From Bilophila wadsworthia ATCC 49260 (GTDB lineage: Bacteria > Desulfobacterota > Desulfovibrionia > Desulfovibrionales > Desulfovibrionaceae): a stretch of 64,000 nucleotides of DNA. Under the pieces are notes generated by a model, which did no database searches, was not told the DNA's origin, and worked only from the letters and a program-made list of their open reading frames with translations. Position 1 is the stretch's first letter, and every line of letters starts with the position of its first letter. Where the stretch lies: positions 85,497 to 149,496 of the forward strand of contig NZ_JNJP01000003.1 of assembly GCF_000701705.1 (NCBI RefSeq), read 5' to 3'. Below, piece after piece: positions 60,549 through 64,000 of the stretch. Made by a program: the position numbers and the translations under genes.

Positions 60549-62207
60549 ATGGCAGACGGACTTTATCTCGCTGACGGCACGTTCCGGACTTTTTCCATCG
60601 AGTCGCTGACCACGGAGCTGGCCACGCGCCAGAACGCGGGGCTGTATCTCGGCGACGTGGGCGGGTGGCTCACGCAGCTCCCCGATCCCGACCCCGTGCT
60701 CCGGAAGCGGGCGGAGGATGCCGAAGTGCTCATGGAGCTGGCGGCGGACGATCAGGTGACCACGGCGATGCTGGCCAGAAAGTACCGCGTCCAGAACTGT
60801 CAGCACTACTGTTTCCGCCCCGGCGCGCCGGACGGGAAGGACGCGGATGCGAAAGCCCGGCTCGTTCATGAGCGGTTCATGGCGGACTTGGAGCGCACCA
60901 ACCTGCGCACGATCATCTCATCAATCCTTGATGCGCCGTTTTACGGCATGACGCCGCTGGAGCTGCTCTGGGAGCTTGACGGCGGCTGGTGGCACCTGCG
61001 GGACATCGTGGCCCGCCCGTACCACTGGTTCGCCTTCGACCAGCGGAACCGCCCGCTGTTCCGTGGCGCGTATGGCCAATCCTGCGCCGATCCCGTGCCG
61101 CTGCCCGAGTCGAAGTTCGTCATCGCCGTCCACCAGCCGACCTATGATAACCCCTACGGCCTGCGCTTGTTGTCCCGCTGCCTCTGGCCGGTCGCCTTCA
61201 AGCGCGGCGGGCTCCAGTTTTACGCGAAATTTGTCGAACGGCACGGGATGCCGTGGATCGTCGGCAATGCGCCGCCTCAAGCCAAGGACATGGAAAAGCG
61301 CGAGATAGTAGCCGATTTGGCGCGCATGGTGCAGGACTGTGTGGCCGTGATGCCCGCCGGGTCCGACGTGAAGTTCCTTTCCGCAGGGACCACGCAGGCG
61401 CAGCTGCATGAGGACTTTCTTGCCCGGCAGGATCGGGCCATCTCCAAAGTCCTGATGGGACAGACCCTCACCATCGAGACGGACGGCAAGAATTCCCTTG
61501 CGGCCACGGAAGCGCACAAGGGCGTCGCCGACGACATCGCGGAAGCGGACAAGGTGATGGTTGCCGACGTCTTCAACGAAATCTGTTGGGTATACGCGCG
61601 CGTGAATGTCGGGCCGGACGTACTCGCGCCGCTGTTCAGCTACGAGGAGCCGGAAGACCTGCTTTCAAAGGCCGACCTCGATCTCAAGCTCAAGTCCATG
61701 GGCGTGAAGTGGCTGCGGCCCCATCTGGAGGGCGACTACGGCCTGAAGCCGGACGAGTTCGATTTGGAGGGCGAAGGCACGCCGGTTGATGAGCTCGCCG
61801 CGGACAAGCCGCAACCGGACGAGAAAAAGGACAAGGAGAAGGACGACTCCGCCGAGGACACGGAGGATGCTGAGGACGAGAAGGGTAAAGACGACGCCAA
61901 GAAGAAAGGCCCGGACTTTGCCGCGCCCGACGATTTCACCAGTGCCGAAGACGCGCAGGCTCGCCTCGACAAGGCCATTGACGCGCTGCTCCCCGAAGTA
62001 CTGAAGGCCAGCGCCGAGTTTTGCAGCCAAGTTGAGAATGCCGTGGAATCGGCGAAGAGCTTTGACGAACTCCAGCTTGCCCTTGCCGATTTGCTGGCGG
62101 GCAAGGTTGAGGACGACGATCTGGCGAAGCTGATGGAGCGCAGCATGGTCATGGCTGCCGGATTCGGGGCCGCAGCCGGAAAGGAGGACGCCGATGCCGC
62201 TTCCTGA
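60549..62207 (+). CDS. Mu gp29-like portal protein (DUF935)
   Basis: 552 residues from the ATG at 60549 (GGAGG upstream). Portal features of the Mu family: RTIISSILDAPFYGMTPLEL (~115), YHWFAFDQRNRPLF, KFVIAVHQPTYDNPYGLRLL, KRGGLQFYAKFVERHGMPWI and ISKVLMGQTLTIETDG. The C-terminus has an acidic Lys/Asp/Glu stretch at ~415-460. Portals form the dodecameric DNA gateway of the capsid. No terminase gene precedes it, which is unusual. Confidence 0.88.
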   Translation: MADGLYLADGTFRTFSIESLTTELATRQNAGLYLGDVGGWLTQLPDPDPVLRKRAEDAEVLMELAADDQVTTAMLARKYRVQNCQHYCFRPGAPDGKDADAKARLVHERFMADLERTNLRTIISSILDAPFYGMTPLELLWELDGGWWHLRDIVARPYHWFAFDQRNRPLFRGAYGQSCADPVPLPESKFVIAVHQPTYDNPYGLRLLSRCLWPVAFKRGGLQFYAKFVERHGMPWIVGNAPPQAKDMEKREIVADLARMVQDCVAVMPAGSDVKFLSAGTTQAQLHEDFLARQDRAISKVLMGQTLTIETDGKNSLAATEAHKGVADDIAEADKVMVADVFNEICWVYARVNVGPDVLAPLFSYEEPEDLLSKADLDLKLKSMGVKWLRPHLEGDYGLKPDEFDLEGEGTPVDELAADKPQPDEKKDKEKDDSAEDTEDAEDEKGKDDAKKKGPDFAAPDDFTSAEDAQARLDKAIDALLPEVLKASAEFCSQVENAVESAKSFDELQLALADLLAGKVEDDDLAKLMERSMVMAAGFGAAAGKEDADAAS

Positions 62208-63552
62208 GCCGGAAATCCTCGCCAAGCCCGTTCAGCCTGACGCCGCCATCGCCTTCTGGCAGTCCCGCGCCAAGCTCACGGCGACACAGGCCAAGGCGCT
62301 CGGCGAAGGGGCGCGCAGCCGGGCCTTTTACGTCACCGGGCTTGCAGAGATGGACATGGTGAACCTTGTCCACGGCGGCATTGCCGAGGCCCTCGAAAAC
62401 GGCGAGACGCTGGCGGACTTCAAGAAGCGCATTGCCGAGGTCATTGAGCGCGAGGGCTGGAAGGGCCACCGCGTCGAGACCGTCTTTCGCACCAGCATGC
62501 AGTCCGCCTATTCCGCCGGACGCTACGCCAAGCAGCGGGCGGTCAAGGAGCTCCTGCCCTACTGGCGGTATGTGACCGTGGGTGATTCCCGCGTGCGGCC
62601 TTCCCACGCCATGCTGTCCGGCAAGGTTTTCCCGGCGGATCATCCCTTCTGGGCCGAGAATTACCCGCCCAACGGCTTCAAGTGCCGCTGCGCCGTGCAG
62701 GCGCTCTCCAAGGGGCAGGTCAGGCGGCGGGGCCTCAACGTCGAAACCGAGATTCCCGGCGACAGCGTGTGGACCGACCCGAAGACGAGCATGGAGCACC
62801 ACGTCGCCCGGCCCGGTGCGGATGACGGCTTTCGGAACAATCCGGGCAAGGATTGGCTGGCGGGGCTGTCGCCGCAGGAAGTGCCGTTTGACGCCGGAGA
62901 AGATTTAGTCCGGACGGCGCTCTGCCTGCTGCCGCGCACGGATTCGGCGGATTTCGCGGACGCGCAGGTCCGGCGCATCGTCGGGCACGGGCAGGAATGC
63001 CTGCCGCCGCTCATCACGCTCGCACCCAAGCACATCCTGCCGGTAAAAAAGGCCGACATCCTGCCTGAAGGCATGACCGAGGAAGCCTATGCTCTGGCGT
63101 TCCTCAAGGAATTCGGCCTGAAGTCGCTGGACGACAGCACGCTGTTCCGGCTGCCGTGGCTGCGGACGCCGCTACTTATCAGTAAGAGCCTTCTGTTTAA
63201 GAAGGATAAGAACCAGAATTTGATAGGACTTAAGGCGAATAAGGAAGGGCGTGGCCCCGTAATGCGTTTGTTGGCCCGGACTATCAAGAATCCGTATGAA
63301 GTCTGGCAGGTTCCGATGAAGTTGTCAGGAAAGCCGTATGTCACCCTCCGTTTTATACGCCTTTTCAGGACAGAAGGCGATGAAACCTTTGGCGGTTACT
63401 CGGCCTTCAATTGGATAGGTGGGCGCTACTGGTCCGGAGCTACCGTGTTCAAAGCGAAGGCTACCCTCGAAAAGGCTGCAACCTACCTTGAACAGCAACG
63501 CAATGGGATTTTGCTTTTTCGAGAGGGGGGAGGAGGCGTGCTCTCAAGATGA
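62194..63552 (+). CDS. Mu gpF-like minor head protein with C-terminal nuclease-like domain
   Basis: 452 residues; GGAGG precedes the ATG and it overlaps the portal gene by 14 bases. The N-terminal ~190 residues are the SPP1 gp7/Mu F domain, with VFRTSMQSAYSAGRYAKQRA, GDSRVRPSHAMLSGKVFPAD and NGFKCRCAVQ. Residues ~300-440 form a separate, less GC-rich domain (LLFKKDKNQNLIGLKANKEG, MRLLARTIKNPYEVW, LEKAATYLEQQRNG). Mu F-like proteins often carry C-terminal phage barnase/EndoU-like nuclease (PBECR) toxins, and this segment fits that pattern. Confidence 0.85.
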   Translation: MPLPEPEILAKPVQPDAAIAFWQSRAKLTATQAKALGEGARSRAFYVTGLAEMDMVNLVHGGIAEALENGETLADFKKRIAEVIEREGWKGHRVETVFRTSMQSAYSAGRYAKQRAVKELLPYWRYVTVGDSRVRPSHAMLSGKVFPADHPFWAENYPPNGFKCRCAVQALSKGQVRRRGLNVETEIPGDSVWTDPKTSMEHHVARPGADDGFRNNPGKDWLAGLSPQEVPFDAGEDLVRTALCLLPRTDSADFADAQVRRIVGHGQECLPPLITLAPKHILPVKKADILPEGMTEEAYALAFLKEFGLKSLDDSTLFRLPWLRTPLLISKSLLFKKDKNQNLIGLKANKEGRGPVMRLLARTIKNPYEVWQVPMKLSGKPYVTLRFIRLFRTEGDETFGGYSAFNWIGGRYWSGATVFKAKATLEKAATYLEQQRNGILLFREGGGGVLSR

Positions 63553-63678
63553 GAAAAGCGCCGGTGGAGACAGGCCCCGGCGCAGACGACATCCTTGTTG
63601 CGACCCCAGCCTGTTCTGGGCTCAGGATACGCCGCCTTTGTCAAAACAGATTACCCATCAACCTTTAAGGAGTCAACA

Positions 63679-64000
63679 TGGATAAGACATTTCGTCTCGC
63701 CATCGCCCGCACGGGGCATTTCACTGATTCGCAGGGCCGTCCGCAGAGTTTTTCCGAAGCCGACCTTGACGCCATCGCCACCAGCTACAATCCGAAGAAC
63801 CGCGAAGCGCCGCTCGTCTTCGGCCACCCGGCAGTGAGCGATCCGGCCTTCGGCTGGGTCAAGTCCGTCCATCGGGAGGGGAAAAATTTGTTTGCACAGA
63901 TTGCGCAGATTCCGGACGCGGTGCGCCAGCTGGTGCAGGATGGGCGTTATAAATACGTGTCCATGTCCCTCATGCCCGACCGCAAGACACTCCGGCATGT
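63679..64000 (+). CDS. Mu I-type prohead protease/scaffold, partial
   Basis: The first 107 residues are present before the window ends; AAGGAG precedes the ATG at 63679. MDKTFRLAIARTGHFTDSQG, NREAPLVFGHPAVSDPAFGW and DGRYKYVSMSLMPDRKT are characteristic of Mu gp32 (I protein), which matures the capsid. The G-protein gene that follows F in Mu is absent here; the ~125 bases between hold no gene. Confidence 0.85.

Overview
The window reads as an accessory region of a GC-rich Gram-negative bacterium. Most genes are on the minus strand. Their content (an IncI/Dot-Icm type IVB conjugation system, P4-type integrases, a Mu-like head module and a periplasmic redox operon) would suit a Desulfovibrio/Bilophila-like gut proteobacterium, but that placement is inference; no rRNA, tRNA or core gene is present to confirm it.

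Backbone. Read right to left, the minus strand carries one type IVB transfer region: replication-initiator-like HTH protein, dotH/traN, dotG/traO, dotE/traQ, icmD/traR, dotI/traM, dotO/traU, traW, dotA/traY, a C5-methyltransferase-like protein, a TraX-like membrane protein, dotD/traH, dotC/traI, dotB/traJ, a PAPS-reductase-like PP-loop protein, icmT/traK, small unknowns, an ArdC-like protein, topoisomerase III, a lytic transglycosylase, dotM/trbA, dotL/trbC, a DsbA-like protein, an adenine methylase, an AbrB-like regulator and a giant methylase/helicase. Genes overlap or abut (ATGA, TAATG), as in one or a few long operons.

Insertions. Three integrative mobilizable islands interrupt this backbone, each inside a different backbone gene. 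Island 1 (left edge to about 6375) cuts the methylase/helicase. Island 2 (about 29483-41251) cuts dotO/traU. Island 3 (about 44533-54076) cuts icmD/traR. Each has the order integrase, AlpA-like regulator, a large palindrome or hairpin, oriT-like region, mobC, relaxase. In islands 2 and 3 both halves of the broken gene can be read and the sequence is nearly repeated at the two junctions. As it stands the host element should be transfer-defective until islands excise.

Cargo. Island 2 carries an IS481-family and an IS1595-family element (both with clean target duplications), then a plus-strand operon: a methionine-rich secreted peptide, a two-component system, a CcdA-thioredoxin fusion and a periplasmic MsrA-MsrB. 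Together these look like a hypochlorite/methionine-sulfoxide defence circuit. Island 3 carries an AT-rich pair, a SNF2-type helicase and an Hsp70-like ATPase with a C-terminal zinc motif, beside the remnant of a DNA methyltransferase; this is a candidate antiviral system. Island 1 carries a ColE1-type relaxase with a nested MbeD-like gene, IncP-like traK/traL partners, and two tandem integrases of which one has lost its catalytic tyrosine.

Right end. After a 730-base gap holding a possible small RNA and a (CT)21 repeat, the plus strand encodes a DNA methyltransferase with an Mrr-like C-terminus and then Mu-like head genes: portal, gpF-like protein with a toxin-like C-terminal domain, and the start of the I protease.
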